Assembly: GCA_949987705.1 (NCBI GenBank)
Contig: OX465284.1
Span: 114,745,163-114,809,162, forward strand
Reading direction: 5' to 3'
DNA length: 64,000 nucleotides
Source of the DNA: Thereva unica
Taxonomy: Eukaryota; Arthropoda; Insecta; Diptera; Therevidae
Shown here: one piece after another, positions 1-11,989 of the stretch
Numbering within the stretch: the stretch's first letter is position 1
Layout of the letters: the number at the start of each line of letters is the position of its first letter
Made by a program: the position numbers and the translations under genes
Notes under the pieces: model-generated
The model's input: the letters and a program-made list of their open reading frames with translations, nothing else
Told to the model about the DNA's origin: nothing
Database searches by the model: none

Positions 1-3000
1 AGACCATTTGTAGCAGTTAAAAGGGCTCATGAGCAAGCTAGACAAGAACGAATTGGGGTAAGACACGCTTTAGCACTAATAATAATTATTGTTAAAAAAT
101 TAAATTAAAACAAGCTTTGTTAGAAGTTCAATATTAGAAAGAGTTTTAAAGTTTTTAATTTTTATCATATTATAACAAAAAACATTTTGTTCATGCTTTA
201 TTTTTTTTTTTGGTTTTTTTTTTTATATAAAACGACGTGTTACACATGTTTTGTTTTAAATGTAGTCACCACCATTGTCACCACTTTCTGTTTTAAATGC
301 TTCACCTAATGGTCAAATTGCACAGGCCCAAAATGGACTTTTATCAATGGCAGATTCACCACGTAGCGGGCAAGTTAGATTGGTAAGTAAAGCGTAAATT
401 TTGTTATTAATTTTTTTATTTAACTAAGTTTTAAAAACAAAACTGTAAATAACATTGCTGACATTTTTTTGCAATTTTTTTTATTATTAGAAATTCTTGT
501 GTTTTATTGTATATATTTTTTATATAAATAGTTACTTAATAGTACTTAGTTTGTAAATTACTAAAGGTGGTTTTAAATCATATAGAATAGAAAAAGGCTT
601 AAAAGAATTTAATTCGGTTACGCAGGTTTTATTCATTTATTTATTTTTTAAATTCCATAATTAATAAAACGGCAATTTAGCACCTAAACCACATATAACT
701 TAATTTTTGGCGCTTTTTCCCAACTTTAGCTATCCATAATTGAGCTATGATCGATTTCAATGTTACTTCGTTCGAACGAACTCTATCTAGGAAATCCTAC
801 CTCACTTCAATCTACAAAATCTTGTGATAAGCACTCAGTGGAACACTATAGGGAGCAAAATCAATCCCTAAGCTACTTGAAAAATTTGTTTATGACAAGA
901 TTGCCCCTTAATGAGCAAGAACGCGATTTCAGAAAACTTACTTACATACTTATGCTCCTTTAATCCTTCTTGGAATACAGGGCCGGAAACAGTTGCCCTC
1001 CAGCGGAGTCTGTTTTGCGTGACAGCTCTCTGCTCTAACCAGAATCTCCCAGTTCTTGCGGCCTCGGCTAATAGAGTTCTCCTCCACAGTGTTCTGGGTT
1101 CTGGATCGAGCTGGAAGGACGGATTCCTTGTGGATTCCAGTCGAGGGCCTATTTGGCTAGGTTTTCGTTTTCGCGTCGCAAAGTCTGGCCAATCCAATTC
1201 CATTTCCTTCGCCTGATTTGGTTATCTATCCTTTCTTGACCGGCACGGCGCCATAACTCTACATTTGAAATTCTATCTTGCCAGCGGATTTTTAGGATAC
1301 TACGCAGGTATCTGTTGATGAAAACTTGTAGGCAGCCCAACGATCCTTTGCCTTTTCCATTTTCCTTCTTCCCTCTTTAAATTCCTGATTTCTCCTGTTA
1401 TAGCCTCCTCTAGCCCGTCCCCCTCCACCAAAGCGCTTGTCACCGGTTGGTTGAGAGATTCAACTCGTTTCAGGAGGCATAATACTCCAGCGAGTTATTT
1501 CTCGATTTTTTGAAGCTCCTGTGCAAATGCATCTTTCAAGGCGGCAAAGAAATAATCTCTCTATCTTTGGAGTTGCTCTCCAACGCTGCTTGGCATCCTT
1601 CCAGCCGCACTCTCTACGGCATGCTTGTTGGTAGAGTGTTTTCCCGAGAGCTGTTTAGTGATTTGGTGCAGCACCTTATTGTTGCCTGTATTTGCAGGAT
1701 TTGTTGCCGATTTCCAGCAAATTTTTGCCTTTTAATGGTCTCCCGCAGAAGGGCTATGTTAAACCGTCTACGGTTTATGGCATCGCGTTGAACGTTTCTG
1801 AGAACGGCGATTTTGAGGCGAATAGTTGCTACTACCAAAGATGGTCACTTCCCTAATCTGCTCCCCTAAAGCTCCTGACATCCTCCATAATAGCTCTCCA
1901 TCTGCGGCCTCCTTGTGTACCTTCTTGTGGCAAAAGTAAGTTGCCAGTAAGTTGTTGAGTTGAGTTGCCGGAAACTGCTCACCGTTGTTATTGGTAACTT
2001 GGCTTAGGCCTTGGTTTCCAATTTTAAGGCCGGTGTGGTTGGGGCCGATCTGTGCGTTTCAGTCGCCCACCAAAACACTGATGTCTTCCGTTGGAATAGA
2101 GCGAAAAACCTCATTCAGTCGCATATAAAACTTGTCTTTGATGCTATCTTCTGCGTCTTCAGTTGGAGCGTAGCATTCGACTGCAATAGTACTTCACAGT
2201 CTGGTACGCAGGCGCACGGTAATAATCCTCTCAGAAACAGGTGACCAGCTAATAAGGCTAGACCTGGGTTCCATTCAGAAAAGGCCATTCGACAACTTCA
2301 AACCTTATGGTTCTAATATCCGATTTGCTATGTGAGCGGTCATCAAATTGATGCTATGTAAACTGACCTCGCCCTATGTCCCATGAGGGATTAAAGGAGT
2401 TTAAAGAAGAAGAAAGAAACTGACCTCGGATTTCCTCAGGGCAGTCATCTTGGTCCTCTTTTCTTTTCATCTCTGATTTATTTGAAAAATTAGTAAATAT
2501 TCCTCATCCTACCTTAAACCAGTAGTCTCAGTAGTTTCTTTGCAACTATTTTAAAATAAAAAACCACTCGCCTCTATGTCGGAAGTTGGCACACGTATTT
2601 TAGTTATTCCAAGTTAGCTAATCACTAATATTGAAAAACTCTTCTAAATTATTACTACCCCAAAACAGATTCGATTTTAAATATATTGTATATATTCAAT
2701 CATTTTACATTATCTTTTTTTTTTTAAATACTCTTCTCTTTATTTTTGTTTATTATTTTTATCATCCACTTTTTTTAATCATCACATAGGAGCCCGACAA
2801 CATGACAAATTTTCAAGATGATAACAATTCACTAGCATGTACAAATGTTAATAATTATAAACACATAATCAATAATAACCACGACAACAATACAATCAAC
2901 GGCACTGATCATAATAATCATCACAATATTAACATAATACATCATAAAATTGAACCGAATGCTCATCCTCCAATAGATAGCCATAAAGATGACACCACCA

Positions 3001-6000
3001 CCACCATCACAAATTTAACTAGTATAGCTGCATGTGGGCAATTAGCTTTAGATAAATTGCTTGCTTCATTAGCGGCTGAAACCGTATTGATGGAACAACA
3101 ATTGGCGCAGACCAATGGAAATCATAAGGAAAATGATGTTATTACAGCAACAACTGCTAGTACTAATATTAATATTAATAACAATAATAATAATAATGAT
3201 TTAATAAAAGATGTTGAAACGGTTGAACTTCGTCGTGCTAGATATGCTGCGCAAAATGATAATTTTAATAAAATTAATGGTGAAAGTAAAACTAGCCAGA
3301 ATCAATCAAAAGCCGATCAAGAATTAATGGATGTTATTGCTGATTTAATTGATTATACAACTTTCGATGGTCTGCGCCAGATGAGCTTCAACAATGGTTG
3401 TAGTGATAGCTTAAGTAACAATAGTAATAGCAATAGCAATAGTTCTTCAAATGGTATACATAGACGCTTAGCATCTGAGCACGAGAACAGTTCATCTATT
3501 TCACCCAGTCTATCTGAAAGGAGCAATAGCTTTGCTCTTTGGCATGATCAGGTAAGTAGTAGATGTTTTAACAACATTTAACTAATTAACTTAGGACCCA
3601 TTATAGCATGTTCCATATGTACTAATTTTCAAACTATTAAAATTCTTGTATTTAGATTTTACTTAAACATATTTCGTTTTTGTATTGTTTCAAAAATGAA
3701 TTAAATATAAAAACTTTATTTTTTTATTAATAGACTCGTGAAGAATCCTTTTCATCATATCGATCAGAAACTGATCCAGAGCTGTCCATTGCTGGTTCAC
3801 CAAGGCCAGAAACTCCGGCATTCCCAGTTACCCCGCGTACACCATATGGCCTTAGCAGCAACGGCAGCGTTAGCCCCGCTCTTCCACCCAAGAGTCCGAC
3901 ATCACAACGGTAAGTTTATATCAAAAAACAACATTTAATAATATAAAATAAATACACTATTTAAAAAAAACCAAGCTTTAATATTAAAATTATAATTTAT
4001 TTTTTCTTTAAATATTCTTCATTTTTGCAAGACGGTTATATAACTCGACATGGTCTCTTAGGAGTCAAAAATACTCAACATCGACTTTAGACACGAGGTT
4101 AGAAAATGCATATTGGAATTGACAAGAATTATTGGTTTGAGTAGCATTTGAGATACAAAACAGAAAAATAAATAATTAAATAAGAGTATCCCACGTACCA
4201 AATATTATTATTAATTATAATCAATATTAATCAACCAAAAAAAAAAAAACAATCTAACTTAACAAATTAAACAATTTCTTAGATATATAAAAATTCGCAC
4301 GAATTGCATCGAACTTTCTAAGGGAACTAAAGTATAAATTAGATTTTAAATCACGATTGCTCTTTTAGACTAAAATACTAACAACAATTTTGGATATGTT
4401 AAAGTGTAAATCGTATATTTTTTTAACAATAGTATATTGTTTATGTGTTCGTCGTTCGTTTTTTTTTTTCACTTTTGAATGTTTTATTTTATATTATTTT
4501 TGATTGTGTTCTCGTATTTTTGAAAATATTTTGTATTTAGTGATTGAAAAACCCAAAACGAAATTGTTGTACCTATCTTCTTAAAAAACAATATACATAC
4601 TCATATGCCCCACATGGATCAAGATCCTTTTCAAATAAATAATCTTCCATAGACTCTAAACTCCAAATTATACACTGCATAAAACTGTTTTTAACTAATA
4701 AAGAACATGAACAGCAACCTAAATCACCAATTCAATTGATTTAATGTTATCCAAAATGTCATGAAGACCCCAAAAAATCAGAGTTAAAGTTATAAATTCA
4801 TTTATCTGGTACTGTATCAAAAATTGTCCTAAAATGACCTAAGTTTACATTACTATATTATTGGGTAATTCAAAATTAAGACACAATACACAAAACTAAC
4901 CTTAATCCAAAATGTATTCTCCGTAACAATGCTTTTCCATCTTTCTGACATTATTTGAATGCCCCTCTTCCAAAAATTCACTTGGCCGTGACGAGAAATA
5001 CTCTTCAAGCACGATTCTATTGAACCCATTCTTCCAATGGGACTACAGTCCAACTCTAGCCTTGGCCTCCTCTAACCTTTACTCCAGTCTTCTCGATTTC
5101 TGGCCGAACCGCATCCTTCCATCTTTTGCTCGACCTGCCTACAGGTGTATCTCCTACGATGATGCAAGTGAAGACCTTCTTTGCTGCTCTGTGTTCCGGC
5201 CTTCACTTCGTCACTTTGTAAGTCTATCTCGTCATAAATTTGATATAACTCGCTGTCATATCTGACACTTTATGTGCCCTCCTCATAAAGCCGCTTCTCA
5301 AAATCTTCCTTTTAAAGGAATTTAGCAGGTCATCTATCCTTTGTGTGAGCGTCAGTGTTGCACTCCCGTAGCATATAACTGATTTCTTCTACCTTTTCTT
5401 TTTTATTCGTCACGGTTAAGCCTAGGGCCCCTGTGCTGAAAGTCGAGTCGTGTTTCGTGACAAGTGGCTTGAGTTAAAGAAAGTGACGTTTCAGTCACAG
5501 TAAGTTGAGTTTAAGCCTCGGTACTGAAAGTTGTGATTGAAATTTTACTTTGTTCAACTCAAACGACTTGTCGTGTCGTGACGACTCGACTTTCAGCATA
5601 AGGGGCTAAGTATTCGAAACTACTTTTAACTTTTGTTATCTATCGTTACGTTGCTCGGGTCTGTAGCATTACATTGGTTTTATCCTCATTGATTCTCAAG
5701 CCCACTTCCTTAATTTCTCTATTGAATCCATAGATGATGATTTTGTAGATTGTGGAACAAGTGATAATACGTTAGGACAATGTCCCGTGAATATAGGGCA
5801 TACGGTATCGTTTCCCATACAAAATCCTTCTAAAGTCGTTTTTGCTGTATGTGGCCGAGTGTTGGCTTGATGAAAAAAGACTTTTTGTCTCGATACAAAC
5901 GATGGTCGATTATTTCCTAGTGCTGAATTAAGCCGGTCAAGCTGCTCCCAGTGGACCTCTTTGGTGCGTCTGGTTTAAAAGCCCATAGTGGATTAATCCA

Positions 6001-9000
6001 CTTACAATGCACCAAACACATAGCCTTATCTTATGTTAGTGACAAACTGCTTTAGCCTGAGATTCCGGGGTGTTCTCTTTGTGTACACTTTTTTGCGAGA
6101 ATAGACTCCGAAAGTTGGCAGCTTGCTGACTTTCACGATGACATGAACGTATCTATGAATGGTTGAATGACTAAATCCAAGCTTCTCCGCCAGTTCATCA
6201 ATCGTGACGATGGGGTTTTGTTCCACCCACTAAGTAATTTCCTCTTAAAGTGCTGCAACGCTTAAATTCGATCTTTAATAAAAGAGATTGCGGAGCTGAC
6301 CTGGGTTAAACAAATTCAATTAAATGTAGATATACGTGCATGCTTTCTCTTAACTTATTAAAACGAGTGAACCTAAAATACCCTTTACGACCTAATGAGA
6401 AATACCAGTCCCACTAGTGAAGAACCCTCCAGTTCAAACATAGGAAGGCTTATTCGTGGTTCAAATATGTTCAATCAATAGTCGTATCGATTGAGTGCGA
6501 ACAAAGCATCGAAACAACCGAAAGCCGCGACAATATTAATGTTATATACCGTCAAGTAACTTTTGGCTTCAACAATAACTATATTTCCTATAATTTTAAG
6601 CATGTGCATTAATTGTAAAACTGAACAATACCTCCTGAATAGTATTGACAGAAATTACAAAATTTAAAAACGTTCACCAGAAATACACATGAACCGTTTA
6701 TACATTATTTGCATGCCATCCATGTTCATAAAGCTGAAATATTACAATTGCGTTAACTAAACATTTCACTCGGCTGTTTCAAGTATAGGTTTAACATAGT
6801 CACCACAAATTTTAAGTGATCAGTAAAACTAAGAACAACGGTTGCTCACATTTTATTAAACATAATAATGTGCTGCTTTGATCAATGGCTGTCATATGAT
6901 ATTCCACCATTAATTCATCGCTTTAAAACATCTGAGGTTTGTACAAGCCTTTTACTTTATACTCTTAAAGGAACTTCACTTAGCCTCATGATGTAAGATC
7001 AAAAATATACGATGAGCCTACATCCGAGCTTCCCAGCACTCCTTTCAACTGGGAATTTGTATTATTTTCCTCAACAACCTCGCAACAAAACATGTCAACT
7101 CTTTCAACATACCCGAAAATACATCTAAAATAAATAACGCAACTCTCTCTGCTCTTCAATTAATATTAATCTCTTATGAGCAACCGATTTTAATCCACAA
7201 TTAAAATTATTCAACTAAGAAAACACTTAACAAATTTAAAAGCCACTCATTGACAAATCTCTGCAAAAAAGCGTTCTTCCATTAAAAACAACAAATAAAA
7301 ACAAATATTTAACCAAATTCTATTTTTAAATCTCATACATAATATTATTAATGTCCCATGATAATCTATAAATCAATGGATGATAATCAAAAAAAAAAAC
7401 AAAGTGCATGTGGTCTATTCATTACGCACGTCATAAAGAAATGTCTCATGTGTTTGAAAAGTCCCTATATGCACCAACAAAATTGATGGTTAACTATCAT
7501 AAAAGCACAAAACTTACCTATGTTTCCGTTTTCTTCAATATAGCAAGGACCTCTATACTGGAGCGCAAAAGAATCAACTGCACGAAATAATCAATCAGAA
7601 TGATGTAATCTCATACACAACACGACGAAACTCGAATGCTTCAACGTCTAATAGTGAGCCACAGGAAGTTGCTCCACACCATGTCAAGTAAGTTTTACCT
7701 GGAGATTATGTTAAGTTTTACCTGGAATATTAACTACTAATTCATTTACAGATTTGTTCGTGATTCGTCGAAATACTGGTATAAACCAACAATTTCCCGT
7801 GAAGAAGCTGTCGGTCTCTTAAGAAATGCAACTCCAGGAACATTTATAGTACGAGACTCAACAACATTCAAGAATGCCTTTGGATTGGTAGTGCGTGTAT
7901 CACATCCTCCACCTGGCGTAACATCTGCTGGGCAATCAGGCGATGAGCTAGTACGACATTTCCTAGTTGAACCAACAACACGAGGTGTACGATTGAAAGG
8001 TTGCGCCAATGAGCCAGTTTTTACATCGTTGTCTGCCCTAGTATATCAACACTCAATAACACCTTTAGCCTTGCCATGCAGGCTCATCATTCCTGATAGG
8101 GTAAGATCACCGCTTTCTTTATATCGCTTCCTTACTTTAAGTGATTTATTTTGCAGGATATCCAAGCTGTTGATCAAACACCAGCACAAAAGCAACTTTT
8201 AGCTCAAGGAGCGGCGTGCAATGTCTTCTATTTATATGCATGTGATACAGAATCTTTGACTGGAGAAGAAGCTGTTCGCAAGGCAGTTAGTCAATTGTAT
8301 ACGTCAAAGCCATTGCCAGCACCAACTGAGGTTCACTTTAAGGTTTCACTTCAAGGCATCACTTTAACAGATGTTACCCGACAGAAATTCTTTAGGTAAG
8401 TTGAATACTTGTTATTATTGTCTGGAAATTTGCTTAGAAGAAGATCGACTGCCACCTGCTGCTAGCCAGCCAGAAGTGGAGAGCCTTAGAGATCTGCACT
8501 ATCTCTAGAGCGACTTGGCCAACTTACCAAAAAGAAAAAGCAATTGGCCTCTTAAACAGACCCCGCCGAGATATTGCCAGACTCACAGTAATCACCACGG
8601 GTCATTGGCCCATAGGAGACCACGCTGCCAGTTGGAAATCCCATTCAAAGTCTATTGCCGTAGCTGCGGGGAGACGAACGAGAGAGAAGCCCTTGTTCAA
8701 TTCTTGTGTAAATGCTGGGCTTTAACTAAAGCTAGGCAGGGTACACTAGGCAGTTACGTTTTGGAAGACTTAAAAGAGATTCCAGAGTGGAGATCCAGAT
8801 CACTTACATACTTGCTTATTCCTCTCTAATTCCTCGGGATATAAGGCGGAAACAGTTGCCCCGTGCGGACTCTAGTTTGGGCGATAGTCCCAAGCTCCGT
8901 CCAAGATCACCCAGTTGTTGCTGCCTCCTCTAGTAGAGTTCTCCACGTTGTCCTAGATCTTCCAGATCGACGGATTCCTTGAGAGTTCCAGGAGAGTTCC

Positions 9001-10363
9001 AGTCAAGGGCCTGTTTGGCTAGATTCTCGTTTTCGCGTCGCTAGCTGGGGCCAATTCAATTTCATTTCCCTCGCTTGATTTGGTCGTCTATCCTTTCTTG
9101 CCCGGCACGACGCCATAGTTCTTCATTTTAAATTCTTTGTGATGAATTGGGTGGCTTTCCATGTTTCGCAACTATACAAAAGAACAGCCTTAACGTCATA
9201 GTTGAACAGCCGCAATTTGGTCTTAATTGAGATCTCCATTGATCTGCATATGCGGAACGGAAACAGATCACTGATAAGCTTCCTAAATTCAACAGGAAGG
9301 CTCTAGGCATCCGTGACACCAGACCAAACAACCACTGAACAGAAAGTTCTCGAGTTGTGGACAACAAAACGGCGTACCAAGCGCTAATTGGGCCTCCGGT
9401 CACACTGGAGGCAGCACTACATCTACCTACCTACAAGTCACCAGGCCTAAACAACATAATGCCAATTATGCTACACGGGCTATTCGTCAACAGGGAAAAG
9501 TCACAGCTGATGCTTTTCTCTTTTCACCAATACGACCAAAATACCAACCTTCAGTCCACCCTCAATCAGCGGTGGAGTACTAAGCCCAGTCAGCAACATT
9601 AGCACTTGGGTCCTATTATGGATCCAAATCTGAACTGGAAGCTCAATATCGAAGAAAGGGCAAGGATGGCCAATATAGCTTTCTATGTCTGAAAGCAAAC
9701 ATTCGGCAAGAGCTGGGGTTCGAAGCCACACATGGTGGGCTGTCTACACAAGATAAGGATTAAACCAGTGTTGACATATGGCTCCGCCGGATGATGGGCC
9801 GCTTTAACCAAAAGGTATAACAGATCGAGACTGAGTCAAGTCCAAAGAACGGCTTGCCTTGGACAAGGAGCGACATTTGAATACGCCACGGAAGCGCTTA
9901 ACGTAATTCTCGATCTGTTGCCACATCTGCACGATCGAAGATATAAACTCTAAAGCTCTTTCCAACAATGATAAAAAAACTTAATATAATCTTATTTGTA
10001 ACTGATACTGATAAATATTTATTTTTTCTCTATCACAGGAAACACTATACAGCAAATGCAATATCATTTTGCGGTTTAGACCCAGAAAGACGAGTATGGA
10101 GCGTTAAGTCAACAGATGGAGATGTTCCTGTCAATAATAAGTAAGATGACTAAGACATATTAAGTTTCTTAATTAAATTAATTAATCATTTTCATTATTC
10201 CAGAACAATATTTGCCTTTGTTGCCAGACGTTCAGCATCATCATCTGATAATCAGTGCCATGTATTTTGCGATTTATCACCAAATCAGCCAGCTACAGCA
10301 ATTGTATCTTTCGCTAATAAAACGTTACCGACAGAAAAAGTAATTACTACTGACCATATATAA
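1..10363 (+). CDS. by: Tensin (blistery orthologue), 3' part of the gene
   Basis: Tensin links integrin tails to actin at focal adhesions and muscle attachment sites. Exons read from GT-AG borders: 1-57, 266-382, 2790-3551, 3734-3909, 4032-4097 (probably optional), 7544-7687, 7752-8100, 8157-8395, 10039-10140, 10204-10363. They join in frame from base 1 to 723 codons plus TAA. Order in the partial protein: Ser/Pro-rich linker, Asn/Asp-rich disordered exon, further Ser/Pro linker, SH2 domain (about residues 441-557, with FIVRDS as the FLVR phosphotyrosine-binding motif), then a C-terminal PTB domain (about 558-723). SH2 directly followed by PTB at the C-terminus is diagnostic of tensins. Exons upstream of base 1 are missing, so I cannot say whether an N-terminal phosphatase-like/C2 region exists; the Drosophila protein lacks it. 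Introns 2, 5 and 8 carry transposon fragments. Confidence 0.95.
868..2345 (-). mobile_element. Internally deleted LINE (EN + ORF C-terminus) in tensin intron 2
   Basis: Minus-strand translation in broken frames gives, in order from 2345 down, an AP-endonuclease segment ([16 protein letters not shown] and SVLVGD-NAQIG, about 2200-2040), a linker with [16 protein letters not shown] (1840-1740), then the ORF C-terminus with [28 protein letters not shown] and RWRATVS (1340-910). The central reverse transcriptase is missing and stop codons interrupt the remainder. It is a dead, internally deleted non-LTR retrotransposon. The C-terminal part recurs at 8790-9245. Confidence 0.8.
2340..2480 (+). mobile_element. 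LINE 3' tail next to a Jockey-like RT scrap
   Basis: At 2401-2416 the plus strand shows TTAAAGAAGAAGAAAG, the same 3' tail found at 26421, 45011 and (minus) 51267. Directly behind it (2426-2480) the plus strand encodes [13 protein letters not shown], the conserved GVPQGSxLGPLLF motif of LINE reverse transcriptases. Two unrelated fragments appear to have been joined by successive insertions in the tensin intron. Confidence 0.6.
2790..3551 (+). CDS. by: Tensin exon rich in Asn/Asp low-complexity tracts
   Basis: This exon starts after ATCACATAG and ends before GTAAGT; 254 codons, phase 0 at both ends. The first ~60 residues are dominated by Asn, Asp, His and Ile, and further runs of 7-8 Asn and alternating Ser-Asn follow, encoded by AAT/AAC repeats. 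Between them is a helical, leucine-rich stretch (about 3040-3110) that looks like the only ordered segment. It lies in the linker between the N-terminal region and SH2, which is disordered in tensins generally. Confidence 0.85.
4032..4097 (+). CDS. by: Possible cassette exon of tensin, 66 nt
   Basis: A 66-nt open stretch lies between a pyrimidine-rich acceptor (ATTTTTGCAAG) and a moderate donor (GAG|GTTAGA). It takes the 2-nt phase left by exon 3734-3909 and returns the same phase to exon 7544-7687, so including or skipping it keeps the frame. It would add 22 residues rich in Ser, Thr, Arg and Tyr just upstream of the SH2 region. No transcript evidence is available, so it could be an unused open stretch. 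Confidence 0.5.
5055..5395 (-). mobile_element. LINE C-terminal fragment inserted in the mariner relic
   Basis: Minus-strand translation gives AKKVFT..VG..PVGR...[12 protein letters not shown], the typical C-terminal 'GRP.KRWKDDV' block of several LINE clades. It separates two conserved blocks of the surrounding mariner transposase, so it inserted later. It is short and frameshifted. Confidence 0.55.
5423..5608. repeat. Foldback MITE, ~60-bp inverted arms
   Basis: The left arm (from 5423; GCTGAAAGTCGAGTCGTG) is the imperfect reverse complement of the right arm ending at 5608 (CACGACTCGACTTTCAGC with small differences). The arms run about 60 bp, with further similarity in GAGTT(A/G)AA(G/C)AAAGT. 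There is no coding capacity. No convincing target duplication was seen. It sits within the foreign segment inside the mariner relic. Confidence 0.65.
6251..7543. other. Intron sequence without recognisable feature
   Basis: This is the remainder of the 3.4-kb tensin intron 4098-7543. I see no ORF, repeat pair or terminal inverted repeat. The last 30 bp before 7544 form a normal polypyrimidine tract and acceptor. Confidence 0.6.
7752..8100 (+). CDS. by: Tensin SH2-domain exon
   Basis: This 349-nt exon encodes nearly the whole SH2 domain. It opens with a WY(K) start, then the FIVRDS motif whose Arg binds phosphotyrosine, a basic/hydrophobic core (LVVRVS), HFLVEP, and the terminal Leu/Pro-rich LPCRLIIP that closes tensin SH2 domains. 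Flanking signals are TTTACAG and GTAAGA. Confidence 0.96.
8157..10363 (+). CDS. by: Tensin C-terminal PTB-domain exons
   Basis: Three exons (8157-8395, 10039-10140, 10204-10363) encode the terminal PTB domain, which binds NPxY-type motifs of beta-integrin tails in the family. Recognisable stretches are [20 protein letters not shown], the [10 protein letters not shown] strand pair, the ISFCGLDPE motif, and the last strand/helix with FAFVARR and CHVFCD. The stop is TAA at 10361-10363. The 1643-bp intron 8396-10038 holds LINE debris on both strands. Confidence 0.95.
8425..8825 (+). mobile_element. LINE fragment: RNase H tail and zinc-finger C-terminus
   Basis: Plus-strand translation in shifting frames gives [17 protein letters not shown], then [25 protein letters not shown] and [12 protein letters not shown]. 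This is the Cys-rich end (CxxC..HxxC type) following the RNase H domain in LINEs of the I/LOA-like type. It is truncated at both sides and lies in tensin intron 8396-10038. Confidence 0.65.
8790..9245 (-). mobile_element. LINE ORF C-terminus, second copy
   Basis: The minus strand is closely similar to 910-1290 (same GTCAAGGGCCTGTTTGGCTAG, TTTCGTTTTCGCGTCGC and CTATCCTTTCTTG blocks). It extends further upstream with [23 protein letters not shown], the 'LRLFNSNVKSVLLYGCETW' block of this LINE type. It overlaps the end of the plus-strand fragment before it, showing a nested or rearranged junction. Confidence 0.65.
9357..9960 (+). mobile_element. LINE reverse-transcriptase fragment
   Basis: The plus strand first encodes [23 protein letters not shown] (RT 'PYKSPGxDGIxPxML' block, 9396-9475). 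After a deletion it gives [45 protein letters not shown], and [17 protein letters not shown] with [12 protein letters not shown] (9615-9930). It is interrupted by stops. The thumb region resembles the one at 43670-43810. Confidence 0.7.
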
Positions 10364-11930
10364 GTGAGAATACAACAACAAAAAAAGAGAAGAATTTAAT
10401 TAAAACTAAAATTATAACAAAAACACTCGACAAATCTTTCGAGTGCAGTTCTGTACCCCGTGGAAGCAATATTTAATAATGTATTTATATATATTAATGA
10501 AAAAAAGCAATTTTATAGAACAAGTGAAATTTTTTTTCGGTTTTTTTTGGATAAAAACTTTTAGCCAAAAAATATAAAAATTAACAATTTTAACTAATTG
10601 TTGAATTAATGCACAAACTCTCGTCGTAAAGTGTTTTAGTGTTTCATTTTTAAACATTTAGATTTTTAATTTTATATGTTTTTTTGCAAGAAGCCGCCTA
10701 ATGTTTAAAAATTGAAGCTGCCCAGAGTTTGTTTGTATGGAATTTTTCTTAAATGTAAAAATTAAGAATACAAGCTATCAACAGCTTTAATAATGTTTAT
10801 GTCTTTAAAGATTTTTTTTATTTTATATAAGATGACGATCGAAATCCAAACAGAATAATTATTATTAGTCTGTACTAATTCGTGTAGCTATATTAATTAT
10901 TATTATTATTATTTTTATTAAAGTATAATTGTTTATATAAATTCTATTTTAAAAAATAACTAATTTTAAATCATCAAATTTATAAATAATCGATTTATAA
11001 TTTGAAACGAATCAGCGCTCGCCCAAGGTCTTATTTTTACTGAAAATAACTCTTACTTGGTGCCTTTTCAAAGTGTAAGTAAAATGGAAGTAAAATAAAC
11101 AAACAAAAAAATAAAGTAAAAGTAAAAATTTAAATATTTTATATGTATGTAGCAAAGCACATATTATTTACACACTCGCACTTAGAGTAAAGGCCTTATT
11201 TTAGTGGCTGTCAGTGAAGAATTATAGTCATACCTACTGCGAAAAAAACAAGAAAAAGATTTTAAATCAAAATTTTTAGGAGAAAATAAAAATAATACAA
11301 AAATAGTAACATTTAACCCCATTATTAATAATGTGACCTTAGATATTTTTCTTTTTGATATATAAATAATAATAACCACAAAAATAAAAAATAAATAAAA
11401 AAAAAACATTCTTAAGCAAATAACGATGAAAAAAAAGAAAAAGAAATTCATACTAGTCCACAATCTACAGTGTTTTTTTTATACATATATTTTTTTTCGT
11501 TTTTAATTTAATAAAACAAAAATAATTTCAGAATAATATATTCTACTTATACGTTTAAATTTTATGTTCTATTCTTAGATATGTATTTACAAGCAAAGTT
11601 TATGTTTAAAAAATAATATAAATAAAATAAAAAAAGTTCTTTATTTGTATTCTACTAAATTATTTGTACAAGTTTAATGTAAAATTTTTGTTGTAATCAA
11701 AAAACAAAACATAATAATATAATTATATATTTCTACTTATTTTTTGGTAACAACACACAGTTTCAAGGATACCCGAAAAATGCCCTTAAGCTTGCAAGGT
11801 GCATTTTATACGTTAAGATTTAATTTACATAATTACACACTTTTAATGTAATATGTATGTATATTTACGTGGAATTGTAAATAGATTTGAAGAATGTATT
11901 GCAAGTTAATAAAGAACTAATAAGAATATA
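10364..11930 (+). other. by: Tensin 3'UTR
   Basis: This AT-rich, ORF-free sequence directly follows the tensin stop, with many A-runs on the sense strand. Several AATAAA hexamers occur; the last convincing one is at 11908-11913. Beyond ~11990 base composition changes to the mixed GC of transposon debris. I place the transcript end near 11930 by inference. Confidence 0.6.
11908..11913 (+). terminator. Candidate tensin poly(A) signal
   Basis: A canonical AATAAA is followed by an A/T-rich segment with GTTTGG about 20-30 bp downstream. It is the last AATAAA before the 3'UTR-like composition ends. Upstream hexamers (for example around 11620-11640) could give shorter isoforms. Confidence 0.5.
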
Positions 11931-11989
11931 CTTTGTTTGGTTTAAAGATATTTGAAAGGTTCTGTAAGGCGTAAGTATCAATTGTTTTA

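Larger units (their letters stand above)
4880..6250 (-). mobile_element. Degenerate mariner-type element in tensin intron 5
   Basis: Read on the minus strand: a helix-turn-helix start ([20 protein letters not shown], 6200-6140), a catalytic-region remnant ([14 protein letters not shown], about 5760-5720, corresponding to the SDYHLFRSLQN block), and a C-terminal remnant ([16 protein letters not shown], about 4980-4930). Frameshifts and stops are frequent, and 5055-5640 is foreign sequence inserted between the last two blocks. Terminal repeats were not found. Confidence 0.7.

Noticed and set aside
868..1203. Independent small gene on minus
   Set aside because: The translation is the C-terminus of a LINE (RWRATVS block) repeated at 8790-9245, with frameshifts.
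2802..3581. Stand-alone 259-codon gene
   Set aside because: The frame starts 12 bases after a splice acceptor and runs past a donor. It is an internal tensin exon, not a separate gene.
11182..11463. 93-codon minus frame in the tensin 3'UTR
   Set aside because: It is low-complexity Phe/Ile/Lys coding caused by AT-rich UTR.
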